Assembly: GCA_017410265.1 (NCBI GenBank)
Contig: JAFQRC010000001.1
Location: forward strand, 240,118 to 304,117
Length of the DNA stretch: 64,000 nt
Origin: Ruminococcus sp.
GTDB taxonomy: Bacteria > Bacillota > Clostridia > Oscillospirales > Acutalibacteraceae
Direction: 5' to 3'
Part shown: piece after piece, positions 41,351 through 50,710 of the stretch
Layout of the letters: each line of letters opens with the position of its first letter
How positions within the stretch are numbered: position 1 is the stretch's first letter
The notes under the pieces: model-generated
Told to the model about the DNA's origin: nothing
The model's input: only the letters and a program-made list of their open reading frames with translations
Database searches by the model: none
Position numbers and translations under genes: made by a program

Positions 41351-43804
41351 ATGTACAATTTCAAAGGTTTTACGAGCAAGGCTAACACTGCCTTGAACTT
41401 AGCGCTGACGTTTGCGCAGGAGCTTGGCCACACTTATGTGGGCACAGAACATATTTTGTTAGGTTTAGTTAAAGAAAACACAGGCGTTGCGGCGGTGGTA
41501 CTGAAAGAATGTGGACTTAATGAAGACACGCTTTATAACCACATCGCTGATTCAATCGGAAAGGGTAACACTACCGTGCTGACACCCGATGATTTTACAC
41601 CGCGTACAAAACGCGTGATGCAGATGGCTGTCCTTAATTCTGCGAAAATGGGACACAACTATGTCGGCACAGAGCATTTGCTTATATCGCTCCTTTCCGA
41701 GCGTGACAGCTATGCTGTGCGGTTTTTAAGCGAATTGGGGATTAACCCTGTTTCGGTAATAACTGCGCTCAAAGCAAGTCTTAACGACGAAAACGGTTCT
41801 GCTGAGGATGCTCAGTACGGCTACACTGACCAAAAGAACGGTACCGTGAAATCAAAGTCAGATACAAAAACTCTCTCTCAGTACGGTAGAGATCTCAGCG
41901 AAAGTGCTGAAAAGGGCGAGATTGACCCTGTTATTGGTCGTGATGATGAGATAGCGCGAATTATCCAGATTTTGTCGCGTAGAACTAAGAACAACCCTGT
42001 ACTGATTGGTGAACCCGGTGTCGGCAAAACTGCTGTAGCAGAGGGTTTAGCGCTGAAAATCGCTAACGGCGAGGTGCCTGAACATTTAAAAACAAAGCGT
42101 GTATTCTCACTTGACTTAACCTCAATGATAGCGGGTACTAAATACCGCGGTGACTTTGAGGACAGAATAAAAAATGCTATAGATGAAGTCAAAAAGTCCG
42201 ATGATATTATTCTTTTTATCGACGAGCTCCACACTATTATCGGAGCAGGTTCAGCAGAGGGCTCTGCTGATGCGGCGAATATTTTGAAGCCTAGCTTAGC
42301 GCGAGGTGATTTTCAGGTAATCGGCGCGACAACTCTCGAGGAATACAGAAAATACATCGAAAAAGATGCGGCACTTGAGCGAAGATTCCAGCCTGTTACC
42401 GTGCTTGAGCCGAATAAGGAAGACGCAGTAGCAATCCTCAAGGGCTTGCGCGACAGATACGAAGCTCACCACAAGGTTAAAATCACAGATGAAGCAATAG
42501 AGTCAGCAGTTGAGCTATCCTCGCGATATATCGCAGACCGCTACCTGCCCGACAAAGCAATCGATTTGATTGACGAGGCGGCTTCGAAAGTCAGACTCAG
42601 CACTCTCACCGCACCTCCTGAAATCAAAGACCTCGAAGAAAAGGTCGAGTCGCTCGAGCAGGAGAAGTCAAGTGCTGTCAACGAACAGGACTTTGAGCGT
42701 GCAGCGAAAATCCGCGATGAGCAGAAAGCTACAAAAGCGGAGCTGGAAGAGCTGAAAACCAAGTGGCAGGAAAGCTCAAACGGTGTAAACGGCGAGGTTG
42801 TAAAAGAAGATATCGCAAAAATAATCTCCGACTGGACGAAAATTCCTGTAGTCGAACTGACAAAAGAAGAGTCAGACAGACTCCTAAATATGGAAGCTAT
42901 TCTCCACGACAGAGTAGTCGGTCAGAGTGAGGCGGTTACAGCAGTTGCGAAAGCTATCAGACGCGGTAGAGCAGGGATAAAAGACCCTAACCGTCCGATG
43001 GGCTCGTTCATATTCTTAGGACCGACAGGTGTCGGAAAAACCGAGCTGTGCAAAGCTTTAGCCAGCGCTATGTTTGGTGATGAAAACGCGATGCTCAGAC
43101 TTGATATGAGTGAGTATATGGAAAAGCACACTGTGTCGCGACTTGTCGGCTCACCTCCGGGATATGTAGGTTATGAGGAGGGCGGTCAGCTTACTGAAAA
43201 GGTACGACGCAAGCCGTATTCTGTGGTACTCTTTGACGAAATTGAGAAAGCTCACCCCGATGTTTTTAATATGCTTTTACAAATTTTAGAAGACGGTCGC
43301 CTCACAGATTCTCAAGGTCGCACGGTTGACTTCAAGAACACCGTCATCATTATGACCTCGAACGTCGGCGCACGACTAATCGTTGATAAACAGCACAGCT
43401 TAGGCTTTACCGAAAACGCAAGCGATAATTCTAACATCAAAGAAACCGTTATCGCTGAGCTGAAAAAGGTTTTCCGTCCCGAGTTTTTGAATCGTGTTGA
43501 CGATATCATCGTTTTCTCAAAGCTTACTAAAGATGAAATCAAGGAGATTGCGGGCAAGATGCTGAAAAATCTTTCAAACCGCGTGAAGACATTGAAAATC
43601 GACCTTGAGTTTACCGATGCGGTTGTTGAGAAAATCGCAGACGAAGGCTTTGACGAAACCTATGGAGCACGACCGCTACGCAGAGCGATTGTATCAAACA
43701 TCGAAGATAAGCTCTCCGAAAAACTCCTCGATGGCACATTCACCGAAAACGACAAGGTGCTGTGCGATTACAAAGACAGTGAGTATGTTTTCAGCAAAGA
43801 ATAA
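41351..43804 (+). CDS. clpC: ClpC, AAA+ unfoldase of the Clp protease
   Basis: 817 residues. Two Clp-N repeats (GHTYVGTEHILLGL and GHNYVGTEHLLISL), AAA-1 Walker A GEPGVGKT (about 218), middle-domain UVR motif (EQDFERAAKIRDEQ, about 444) that takes McsB/MecA signals, and AAA-2 with GPTGVGKTE (about 557). GGAAGG precedes the ATG. Last gene of the operon. Confidence 0.97.
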   Translation: MYNFKGFTSKANTALNLALTFAQELGHTYVGTEHILLGLVKENTGVAAVVLKECGLNEDTLYNHIADSIGKGNTTVLTPDDFTPRTKRVMQMAVLNSAKMGHNYVGTEHLLISLLSERDSYAVRFLSELGINPVSVITALKASLNDENGSAEDAQYGYTDQKNGTVKSKSDTKTLSQYGRDLSESAEKGEIDPVIGRDDEIARIIQILSRRTKNNPVLIGEPGVGKTAVAEGLALKIANGEVPEHLKTKRVFSLDLTSMIAGTKYRGDFEDRIKNAIDEVKKSDDIILFIDELHTIIGAGSAEGSADAANILKPSLARGDFQVIGATTLEEYRKYIEKDAALERRFQPVTVLEPNKEDAVAILKGLRDRYEAHHKVKITDEAIESAVELSSRYIADRYLPDKAIDLIDEAASKVRLSTLTAPPEIKDLEEKVESLEQEKSSAVNEQDFERAAKIRDEQKATKAELEELKTKWQESSNGVNGEVVKEDIAKIISDWTKIPVVELTKEESDRLLNMEAILHDRVVGQSEAVTAVAKAIRRGRAGIKDPNRPMGSFIFLGPTGVGKTELCKALASAMFGDENAMLRLDMSEYMEKHTVSRLVGSPPGYVGYEEGGQLTEKVRRKPYSVVLFDEIEKAHPDVFNMLLQILEDGRLTDSQGRTVDFKNTVIIMTSNVGARLIVDKQHSLGFTENASDNSNIKETVIAELKKVFRPEFLNRVDDIIVFSKLTKDEIKEIAGKMLKNLSNRVKTLKIDLEFTDAVVEKIADEGFDETYGARPLRRAIVSNIEDKLSEKLLDGTFTENDKVLCDYKDSEYVFSKE

Positions 43805-43849
43805 TAATTCTATATTAGAATTCTAAATTAGAATAATAAACACAAGCAA

Positions 43850-43876
43850 AGCACCCGCGAATTTTTCGCGGGTGCT
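43850..43876. terminator. Bidirectional terminator, clpC and LRR-dockerin gene
   Basis: AGCACCCGCGAA / TTCGCGGGTGCT 12-bp stem with a TTT loop. Confidence 0.85.
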
Positions 43877-43911
43877 ACTCTTTATATATACAGATATTTG
43901 CTCAGAATATT

Positions 43912-45492
43912 TTATCCGAGTTCCATTTTGCCTACCAAGTACATCTGGATAAGTGATGCATCCAATACAGAAATCTCGCTATCACAGTCTGCATCTGCAG
44001 CGAAAAAAGCTTCGTCAGAGATTTCTTTCTCGCCAACTAAGTACATCTGGATTAAAGAAGCATCCATTACAGAAACTTCACCGTCACTGTCTGCATCGCC
44101 GAGTATATACTCGTCAAGCACTACAAATTCGTTGCCAAATTCTTGTGCATATGACTGGGCTAGTGAATTTTCATATCCGTAGATTACTGTTGATAAAGGC
44201 ATACTCGGACAAGGAGGATAAATTAATCCATCAACCATAATGTGACACATTGGATTTAAGACGTAAAGGTCTGTGAGTGCTGAACCGTCAAATGCATAAT
44301 ATCCAGTAGTTTGTGTAGCACGCGGTAAAGTTAACTCTGTTAAAGATTTACAGTTTGTAAACGCTCCCCAACCAATGCTTCTAAGATTTTTTGGAAGTTT
44401 TACATTGGTTAATTTTTCGCATTTATAAAAAGCATATTCGCTGATATATGTAACATTTCCAAAGTTGACAGTTTCAAGATTGATGCATTCACTAAACATA
44501 TATTCGCTTACTGTTTCAAGATTTTCAGGCAAGGTAATTTCTTTTAGGTTTTCACAATATCTAAATGCTTCGCGACCGATTTTTGTAACCGAATCTGGAA
44601 TTTCAATGGTTTCAAATTTACGATTTGTGAATGCTGCGGTGCCAATTTCTACAACGCTCTCAGGGATAATGGTATCTGTACAGCCTCTTAAAAGCTTGTT
44701 TGTTTTTGTTTCTATAAGTGCATTTGAGTTGTTTCTTGCATCAAAAAAATTGTTGTTTTCATTAACTGTGATTTGTTCTATTGAGTCACAGTAGCTAAAT
44801 ACATCAAAGCTGATTGATGAAACATTGCTTGGGATATGAATTGATGTGAGTGATTTGCAATTGTAGAAAGCTCGGTGTTCGATAGATTTCAAAGTATCAG
44901 GAAGAGTGATTTCTTTGAGTGCTTTACAACCGCTAAATGCGGATGGACCAATCGTTTCTAAATTCTTGGACATCGTTACATTTTCAAGCGCGTTACAATC
45001 AAGGAAAGCATATTCGCCAATGGTTTTTACGCTGTCCGGTATAGTAAGTTGTTTAAGGTTGTAACAACGACAAAAAGCCATTTCGCCGATTGATTCTATT
45101 CCGTAAGGGAGGGTGATGTTTTCAAGCGCTGAGCAATAGTAGAAAGCCATATCATCTATAAATTCCACAGTTTCGGGGATGTTTATCGTTTTAAGACTCT
45201 CGCATCCATCAAATGCACGCGTACCGATGCTTGTAACACTTTGAGGTATTGTGACCTCTGTCACATCATTACAGGTGTAAAACGCTGCGTGACCAAGGCT
45301 TGTAACAGGCATAGAGTCAATAGTCTCCGGTATCTTAACAACAGTATCTTTGCCGTTATATCGTAGGATTTCGACAGTGTTGTCATCAAGCACTCTGTAG
45401 CTGTAAAGCTGTTTAGCAGCACCTATAGGTGTTATGCATAGAGAAGTAACCATCATCAACATAGCAATAAATATGCATAATATTTTTTTCAT
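43912..45492 (-). CDS. Exported BspA-type leucine-rich-repeat protein with dockerin
   Basis: 526 residues. Signal peptide (ILCIFIAMLMMVTSLCITPIGA). About 15 LRR_5 repeats of the form AFYxCxxLxxIxIPxxVxxIG occupy about 55-430, the Treponema/BspA type known for adhesion and protein-protein contact. The dockerin is at about 462-526 (GDADSDGEVSVMDASLIQM and DADCDSEISVLDASLIQM); its two segments are unusually similar to each other (both DASLIQMYLVG). It could dock an adhesion module on the amylosome. The conserved element copy C is upstream. Confidence 0.92.
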   Translation of the reverse strand: MKKILCIFIAMLMMVTSLCITPIGAAKQLYSYRVLDDNTVEILRYNGKDTVVKIPETIDSMPVTSLGHAAFYTCNDVTEVTIPQSVTSIGTRAFDGCESLKTINIPETVEFIDDMAFYYCSALENITLPYGIESIGEMAFCRCYNLKQLTIPDSVKTIGEYAFLDCNALENVTMSKNLETIGPSAFSGCKALKEITLPDTLKSIEHRAFYNCKSLTSIHIPSNVSSISFDVFSYCDSIEQITVNENNNFFDARNNSNALIETKTNKLLRGCTDTIIPESVVEIGTAAFTNRKFETIEIPDSVTKIGREAFRYCENLKEITLPENLETVSEYMFSECINLETVNFGNVTYISEYAFYKCEKLTNVKLPKNLRSIGWGAFTNCKSLTELTLPRATQTTGYYAFDGSALTDLYVLNPMCHIMVDGLIYPPCPSMPLSTVIYGYENSLAQSYAQEFGNEFVVLDEYILGDADSDGEVSVMDASLIQMYLVGEKEISDEAFFAADADCDSEISVLDASLIQMYLVGKMELG

Positions 45493-45646
45493 AAAATCGC
45501 CTCCTGTGTTTTATTCTCTACTTTTATTATAATCACAGCAGAAAAACGCATCAACTGTGATACATCACTAAATAATTTATATTTATTTGTGAAAAATAAC
45601 AAGCGCTTAAATATAATTCCGAATTAGAAATATAATAAAAGTTAAC

Positions 45647-45689
45647 CCTTCTACTAATAAAACGCCTGAAACCCTATAAAGTGTTTCAC
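45647..45689 (-). promoter_or_regulatory. Conserved dockerin-gene upstream element, copy C
   Basis: In gene direction GTGAAACACTTTATAGGG, TTTCAGGCGTTTTATTAG and GAAGG. TGAAAC and CGTTTT are 18 bp apart. It ends about 155 bp before the LRR-dockerin start. Confidence 0.6.
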
Positions 45690-45726
45690 TGTTTTGAAAA
45701 ATTTTCTGTTTTTTGTTACAAAACAA

Positions 45727-45752
45727 AAAGCCTGAGGATATCCTCAGGCTTT
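45727..45752 (-). terminator. Terminator of the ireB transcript
   Basis: AAAGCCTGAGGA / TCCTCAGGCTTT 12-bp stem, followed on the minus strand by TTTGTTTT-type sequence. Confidence 0.85.
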
Positions 45753-45763
45753 AGTGTTATAGA

Positions 45764-46048
45764 TTACATTTTGAGTGCTCTTTCGAGCCATACATCTGCA
45801 ATATCGAGTGCAAGATACAGACCATTCTTCTCACTTGCTTTAACAAGCTGTTTTCTCGGGCTTAAATCAGGGTCAGTGCAAAGGAGCTGGATAGCAACCT
45901 TATCAGCAACCTGTAAGCCGTTGACTTCCTTTTTAGTCTTAATCTGCATTCTTATTACAAAGCGTTCCTCCATACTGCCGTAGTAAAGCTCGTCACCACA
46001 GCGTACGAGAGGCTTGCCCTTATAGGTGGAAAACTCTTTTTCAGCCAC
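45764..46048 (-). CDS. Small conserved protein of unknown function
   Basis: 94 residues, no signal peptide or membrane helix. EFSTYKGKPLVRCGDELYYG and the C-terminal KNGLYLALDIADVWLERAL look like a conserved small cytoplasmic protein, but I cannot name a family. The GTG start at 46048 has AAAGGA 9 nt upstream; an upstream TTG sits directly on that site. It lies 16 bp after ireB on the same strand, so they are co-transcribed. Confidence 0.7.
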   Translation of the reverse strand: MAEKEFSTYKGKPLVRCGDELYYGSMEERFVIRMQIKTKKEVNGLQVADKVAIQLLCTDPDLSPRKQLVKASEKNGLYLALDIADVWLERALKM

Positions 46049-46064
46049 TGTATTCAATCCTTTC

Positions 46065-46310
46065 TCAGATGTTAAGGTAAGATTTTACAAGTGCTTCCAA
46101 AAGGTCATCTCTATCAATCTTGCTGATGATATTGCGCGCGTTGTTGTAGGTAGTGATGTAGGTCGGGTCCTCTGAAAGAATATAGCCGACAATCTGGTTG
46201 ATAGGGTTGTAGCCCTTTTTACGCAGAGCATCATAAACTGTAGTCAGCGCAGTTTTAATTTCATCATCTCTGTCTCCGCCGAGGGAGAAAATCATAGTTT
46301 TATCTAACAT
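46065..46310 (-). CDS. ireB: IreB-family regulatory phosphoprotein (UPF0297)
   Basis: 81 residues. TTVYDALRKKGYNPINQIVGYILSEDPTYIT is the family core, with NNARNIISKIDRDDLLEALV at the C-terminus. In Enterococcus IreB is a substrate of the IreK Ser/Thr kinase and affects cephalosporin resistance. ATG 46310 follows GGAGGTG; upstream in-frame starts have no site. It heads a two-gene transcript with the 94-residue protein. Confidence 0.95.
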   Translation of the reverse strand: MLDKTMIFSLGGDRDDEIKTALTTVYDALRKKGYNPINQIVGYILSEDPTYITTYNNARNIISKIDRDDLLEALVKSYLNI

Positions 46311-46375
46311 GGAAACACCTCCGATTAAAAGCATTGTACCATATAGCGAAAATTAATTCAAGTGTTATTTAACGA

Positions 46376-48736
46376 TTAACCCTTTAGAGAGATTCCCTGA
46401 GTTTTCAGGTCGTCAATAATAGCGTTAGCGACATCCTGTACTTCCTCACGCTTTAGAGTCTTTTCAGGGTGAGAGAAAGTAAGGCGTGTTGTGATACTCT
46501 TTGAGCTTTCGTCCTCGTAGATATCCACAACCTCGATTTTCTTGATAAGCTCGCAGTTTTGCTTTTCTATAGCTTTTTTGATAGGTGCGAAAGTATCTGT
46601 TACGAAAGAAAGGTCGATGTCCATACTCGGGAACTTTGATGGCTCAACATAAGAAATAGAGTCGTTTTTGATGGAAGCGAGCACTTCCATATCAATCTGC
46701 ATGAATACGATAGCAGCACGCTTGTCGATGTTTTTGCTAACTGTCGGGTGAGCAATACCGATAAAGCCGAGCTCTTTTGAGTCACATATGATAGCGTTGT
46801 AGTTGATAGGATGCTCATAGTTTGATCTAGGCTCTGCTTTTTCAAAAGCAACCGTCTTATGCTTTAACTCGTCAACAACAGTTTCGATGATGTCTTTGAG
46901 CTCGAAATAAAGTGTCTTTACATCTTTTGTCTTGCTGTAAAGTGTAGTGCCTAAGAACTTTTTCTCTATACAGAGATTGTTCTCGTCAATTCCTGTGACA
47001 GCGCGACCGATTTCGAAAATACCGAAGTTTGGTGCGAAGCCGACATTTGTCTTCACCTGACAGAGCTGAGTCGGAATGAGGCTTTCTCTGATAGTTTCGA
47101 TATTAGGGTTAGAAGCGTTGAGTAACTTGATAACACCTTTGTTTTCGATGCCTAAAGCCTTGAGCTCATCAAAGTAGTTCCATACATATGAGTGAACCTC
47201 GTGGAGGTTGTAACGCTTGACGAGCATATCCTTAACGCGCTCTTCGTCACACTTTTCCTGCTCCATATTGACAGGGAAGAGAGGAGACTTAGCTGTGTTT
47301 ACATCAAAGTTGTCGTAGCCGTAAATACGGGTGATTTCTTCGATGATATCAGCTTTGATAGTAACATCCTTTGTAGCTCTCCATGACGGTACTTTAACAG
47401 TGAAATCGTCTGAGCTGACTGTAGCAGTAAAGCCGAGCTTATTAAGAGTGTTGATAATAGTGTCGTTTGAAATTTCTATACCTGTGTACTTGTCAACATA
47501 AGCTTTGTCAAAGTTGAGTGTTACTTCAGGATAGTGAAAAGCGTACTCGTCAGTAAGGCTTGACACGATAGTAACGCCCTCGTCGTAGTCTTTTAATAGC
47601 TTTACAAATCTAGCGATAGCAAGTGTAGTAAGCTCAGGGTCGAGTGACTTTTCGTAACGGATAGAAGCGTCAGTTCTGTGAGAGAGTCTGACAGTTGATT
47701 TACGGATAGAAGCAGCGTCGAATGTAGCTGACTCCAATGTAAGAGTTGTAGTGTCCTCTACGATTTCTGAATCCAAGCCACCCATAATACCTGCGATAGC
47801 AACAGGAGTGTTGTCGTTGCATATCATAAGAGTGTTCTCGTCGATGTTGCGCTCAACAGAGTCGAGTGTAGTGAAAGTCTGAGGAGCGTCAAATCTCTTG
47901 ATTCTGATTTTGCCGACTTTTCTTGAGTCGAAAGCGTGCATTGGCTGACCAACCTCAAGCATGAGATAGTTAGTCATATCAGCTAAGAAGTTGATAGAAC
48001 GCATACCACAGTAGAAAAGACGGATTTTCATATTGACAGGGCTGACAGTCCTCTTGATGTTTTCAAACTGTAAGCATGAATATCTCTGGCACAGCGGGTC
48101 CTCAATTTTCATATCAACCTGTGGCAGGTCGTTGTATTTACTAAGGTCATCGATATCGAGAGCCTTGAGCGGTCTGCCGGAAATAGCAGAAAATTCTCTT
48201 GCTATACCGTAGTGGCTCCATAAGTCAGGGCGGTTAGTGAGTGATTTGTTGTCAACCTCGAAAACGATGTCATCAATAGCGAAGATATCTTTAACATCTG
48301 TGCCATTAGCTACCGTAGGATCGATGTCCATAATGCCTGAGTTGTCGTCAGAAATGCCGAGCTCTGCTTCAGAGCAGCACATACCAAATGACTCAAAGCC
48401 AGCTAGCGGACGAGGAGCGATAGTGATATCACCAATCTGAGCACCAACCTTAGCAAAAGCGGTCTTCATACCAACTCTTACATTCGGTGCACCACAGACA
48501 ACATCGGTTAATTTGCCGTCGCCTGCATCAACCTTTAAGAGATGAAGCTTCTTTGATTCAGGGTGGTCTTCGACAGATTTGATTTCTGCGACAACGATTC
48601 CGCTGATATCAGAGCCTTTGAAGAAAATTTCGTTTTCAACCTCAGCAGTAGAGAGGGAAAACTGTGAAATAAGCTTTAGTGTATCAAGTCCTTCTAAATC
48701 CACGAAGTCCTTAATCCAGTTCATAGAAATAAACAT
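46376..48736 (-). CDS. pheT: Phenylalanyl-tRNA synthetase beta chain
   Basis: 786 residues, usual bacterial size. N-terminal tRNA-binding domain (DISGIVVAEIKSVEDHPESKKLHLLKVDAG), B3/B4 editing domain, B5, catalytic-like core and C-terminal FDX-ACB anticodon-binding domain (YVEPSKFPSMDIDLSFV). Forms the alpha2-beta2 enzyme with PheS. Starts 14 bp after pheS, AAGGAGGGATTACACT before the ATG, and is under the T-box. Confidence 0.97.
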   Translation of the reverse strand: MFISMNWIKDFVDLEGLDTLKLISQFSLSTAEVENEIFFKGSDISGIVVAEIKSVEDHPESKKLHLLKVDAGDGKLTDVVCGAPNVRVGMKTAFAKVGAQIGDITIAPRPLAGFESFGMCCSEAELGISDDNSGIMDIDPTVANGTDVKDIFAIDDIVFEVDNKSLTNRPDLWSHYGIAREFSAISGRPLKALDIDDLSKYNDLPQVDMKIEDPLCQRYSCLQFENIKRTVSPVNMKIRLFYCGMRSINFLADMTNYLMLEVGQPMHAFDSRKVGKIRIKRFDAPQTFTTLDSVERNIDENTLMICNDNTPVAIAGIMGGLDSEIVEDTTTLTLESATFDAASIRKSTVRLSHRTDASIRYEKSLDPELTTLAIARFVKLLKDYDEGVTIVSSLTDEYAFHYPEVTLNFDKAYVDKYTGIEISNDTIINTLNKLGFTATVSSDDFTVKVPSWRATKDVTIKADIIEEITRIYGYDNFDVNTAKSPLFPVNMEQEKCDEERVKDMLVKRYNLHEVHSYVWNYFDELKALGIENKGVIKLLNASNPNIETIRESLIPTQLCQVKTNVGFAPNFGIFEIGRAVTGIDENNLCIEKKFLGTTLYSKTKDVKTLYFELKDIIETVVDELKHKTVAFEKAEPRSNYEHPINYNAIICDSKELGFIGIAHPTVSKNIDKRAAIVFMQIDMEVLASIKNDSISYVEPSKFPSMDIDLSFVTDTFAPIKKAIEKQNCELIKKIEVVDIYEDESSKSITTRLTFSHPEKTLKREEVQDVANAIIDDLKTQGISLKG

Positions 48737-48750
48737 AGTGTAATCCCTCC

Positions 48751-49803
48751 TTATTCGTCGTCAGTAAACTGTGAAAGCGCTTTAAGGCTACCCGAGTTTA
48801 AATCTCTGATATCTTTTACGCCGTATTTCATCATAGCAAGTCGTGTAAGACCCAAGCCAAATGCAAAGCCTGTGTACTCATCAGGGTCGATACCACCCTC
48901 GCGCAGTACCTCAGGGTGAATCATACCACATGGGCAAAGCTCGAGCCAACCTGAGTGCTTACATGAAGGACAGCCCTCGCCACCGCAGATAAGACAGCTG
49001 ATGTCAAGCTCGAAGCCCGGTTCAACAAACGGGAAGAAACCCGGTCTGAGTCTTACTTTGATATCCTTTTTGAAAACTTCAGAAAGCATTGTTTTCATAA
49101 AGTAGATGAGATTAGAGATAGAAATATCCTTGTCTACCATCATACCTTCCATCTGGAAGAAGGTGTTTTCGTGACACGCGTCAGTAGCTTCGTTTCTGAA
49201 GCATCTGCCCGGGAAGATAGCCTTGATAGGCTTACCTTCTTTTTTGAGCGCATCGCCGTATTTCTTAAGAATTGCATTCTGTGCAGCAGAAGTCTGGCTC
49301 TTTAAGAGCTGACCGTTTTCTAAGTAGTATGTGTCCTGCATATCTCTTGCAGGGTGATTTTTAGGAATGTTAACTGACTCGAAGCACTCGTAGTCAGTAA
49401 CAACCTCTGAGTAGTCCTCAACAGTAAAGCCCATTGATTTGAAGATGCTCTCACACTCACGCTGTACAAGCGTAATCGGGTGGTATGAGCCTCTGTCAAG
49501 ATTAGTAGGAAGTGAAACATCGAAAACAGGCATACTCTCGATTTCTTTTTTAATCTGAGCCTGTTTTAACTCCTCGATTTTGTCTGTGATGCTGTTTGAA
49601 GCTTCCTGCTTGAGTTCGTTGACAAGTGCGCCGACAGCCTTTCTCTCGTCATTTGATAAATCTTTCATACCTTTTAAAAGGTCGGTGATAAGACCTTTCT
49701 TTCCAAGGTACTTGACTCTGATGTTGTCAAGTTCCTGTAAGTCGTTTACCAAAGCTAATTCTTCTTTCAGATTAAGCTTCAGCTGTTCAATCTGTTCTCT
49801 CAT
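48751..49803 (-). CDS. pheS: Phenylalanyl-tRNA synthetase alpha chain
   Basis: 350 residues. N-terminal coiled coil (EQIEQLKLNLKEELALVNDL), class II motif 2 region FRNEATDACHENTFFQMEG and motif 3 GFAFGLGLTRLAMMKYG. Charges tRNA-Phe with PheT. ATG 49803 is preferred (AGGAGG-type site TCGGAGGAATTT); the longer frame upstream runs into the T-box RNA. Confidence 0.97.
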   Translation of the reverse strand: MREQIEQLKLNLKEELALVNDLQELDNIRVKYLGKKGLITDLLKGMKDLSNDERKAVGALVNELKQEASNSITDKIEELKQAQIKKEIESMPVFDVSLPTNLDRGSYHPITLVQRECESIFKSMGFTVEDYSEVVTDYECFESVNIPKNHPARDMQDTYYLENGQLLKSQTSAAQNAILKKYGDALKKEGKPIKAIFPGRCFRNEATDACHENTFFQMEGMMVDKDISISNLIYFMKTMLSEVFKKDIKVRLRPGFFPFVEPGFELDISCLICGGEGCPSCKHSGWLELCPCGMIHPEVLREGGIDPDEYTGFAFGLGLTRLAMMKYGVKDIRDLNSGSLKALSQFTDDE

Positions 49804-49821
49804 AAATTCCTCCGATAAAAT

Positions 49822-50063
49822 AAAAAAATCCCGTCCACAAAAGGGACGGGAGAAATTCCGCGGTACCACCCTAATTTCCGTATTAACGGACACTCAAGGT
49901 AACATGTAACGGTGTCAACCGTCAAAGCCTACTGTAAAAATTTCAGCCTTGCCACTCGAAAGGGAACTTCGCTGCCAGATTTTGGTCCTCCGCTTTCAGC
50001 CCGTGGCGGAAAATCTCTTTGCAAAAACCGTTTGACAGTTACTTCCTTTGTCATTGTGTTATC
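49822..50063 (-). ncRNA. T-box leader controlling pheST
   Basis: On the minus strand, the T-box sequence AGGGTGGTACCGCGG lies at 49872-49858 and a terminator (CCCGTCC / GGACGGG stem, 49851-49829, then seven T) follows before pheS. Upstream lies the expected stem I with an AGAGA motif and GCGAAGTTCCCTTTCG, where TTC (Phe) is a likely specifier. Uncharged tRNA-Phe is expected to stabilise the antiterminator and raise pheST expression. Confidence 0.95.
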
Positions 50064-50069
50064 CTCCTG

Positions 50070-50098
50070 ATTTTATCACTAATGTGTAAATTTTGCAA
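50070..50098 (-). promoter_or_regulatory. Promoter of T-box pheST
   Basis: Minus-strand TTGCAA (50098-50093) and TAAAAT (50075-50070), 17-bp spacer; start expected near 50063. Confidence 0.75.
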
Positions 50099-50167
50099 GA
50101 GTTTTATTGAAAAATCCTCAGCTTTGTGCTATTGTAACAGTATAAGTTTACGGAAGGTCGGTTAGTT

Positions 50168-50707
50168 ATGGATATTTTAGTAGAACAGGTTGTAAAAAGA
50201 GAGAAAAACCCGAAGTACTATGTGAACATTTTTCTCATCATCATTGGCGCGATAATGATTCCTGTGACGATTTTCGCACTTGCTATGATTTTAAAGCAGG
50301 CATATGTTATCTATATCGCTCTTTTTGTTGGTCTTTTCTGCATTTACGGCGCGTGGATGTTTATTACGGGTCTTAACATCGAGTACGAATATTCCTCGCT
50401 CGGTGGTACATTCAGAGTTGATAAGATTATCGCTAAGCGCAACCGCAAAAATGTCATAAAGCTTGATATCAAGACTATCGACGATATTTTCAAATACAGC
50501 GACGACGAAATGAGCAAGCGTAGTTTTAATAAAATTTACAATTTAGGTGCTACCGACTACAGCGAAGATAACTTCGTTTTCACATTCCACTCTGAAGCAA
50601 AAGGCAAATGTGCTGTTGTATTTTCTCCAAAAGAAAAAACGCTCGAGGGTATCAGACCATATTTAAAGCACGATGTTGCAAGAAAGCTCTATCTTTCTAA
50701 AAAATAA
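50168..50707 (+). CDS. Membrane protein with two helices, function unknown
   Basis: 179 residues. Two adjacent membrane segments (VNIFLIIIGAIMIPVTIFALAMI and YVIYIALFVGLFCIYGAWMF, about 20-68), then a beta-rich cytoplasmic part (YEYSSLGGTFRVDKIIAKRNRK) that resembles a PH-like domain. Not recognised as a named family. The next gene starts 3 bp downstream, so it is probably co-transcribed with nnrD. Confidence 0.8.
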   Translation: MDILVEQVVKREKNPKYYVNIFLIIIGAIMIPVTIFALAMILKQAYVIYIALFVGLFCIYGAWMFITGLNIEYEYSSLGGTFRVDKIIAKRNRKNVIKLDIKTIDDIFKYSDDEMSKRSFNKIYNLGATDYSEDNFVFTFHSEAKGKCAVVFSPKEKTLEGIRPYLKHDVARKLYLSKK

Positions 50708-50710
50708 GCT

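Noticed and set aside
49929..50054. A 41-codon ORF (starts MTKEVTVKRF) with AGGAGG inside the pheS T-box leader
   Set aside because: The predicted transcription start (near 50063) leaves most of the AGGAGG outside the RNA, and the ORF is explained by T-box stem sequences.
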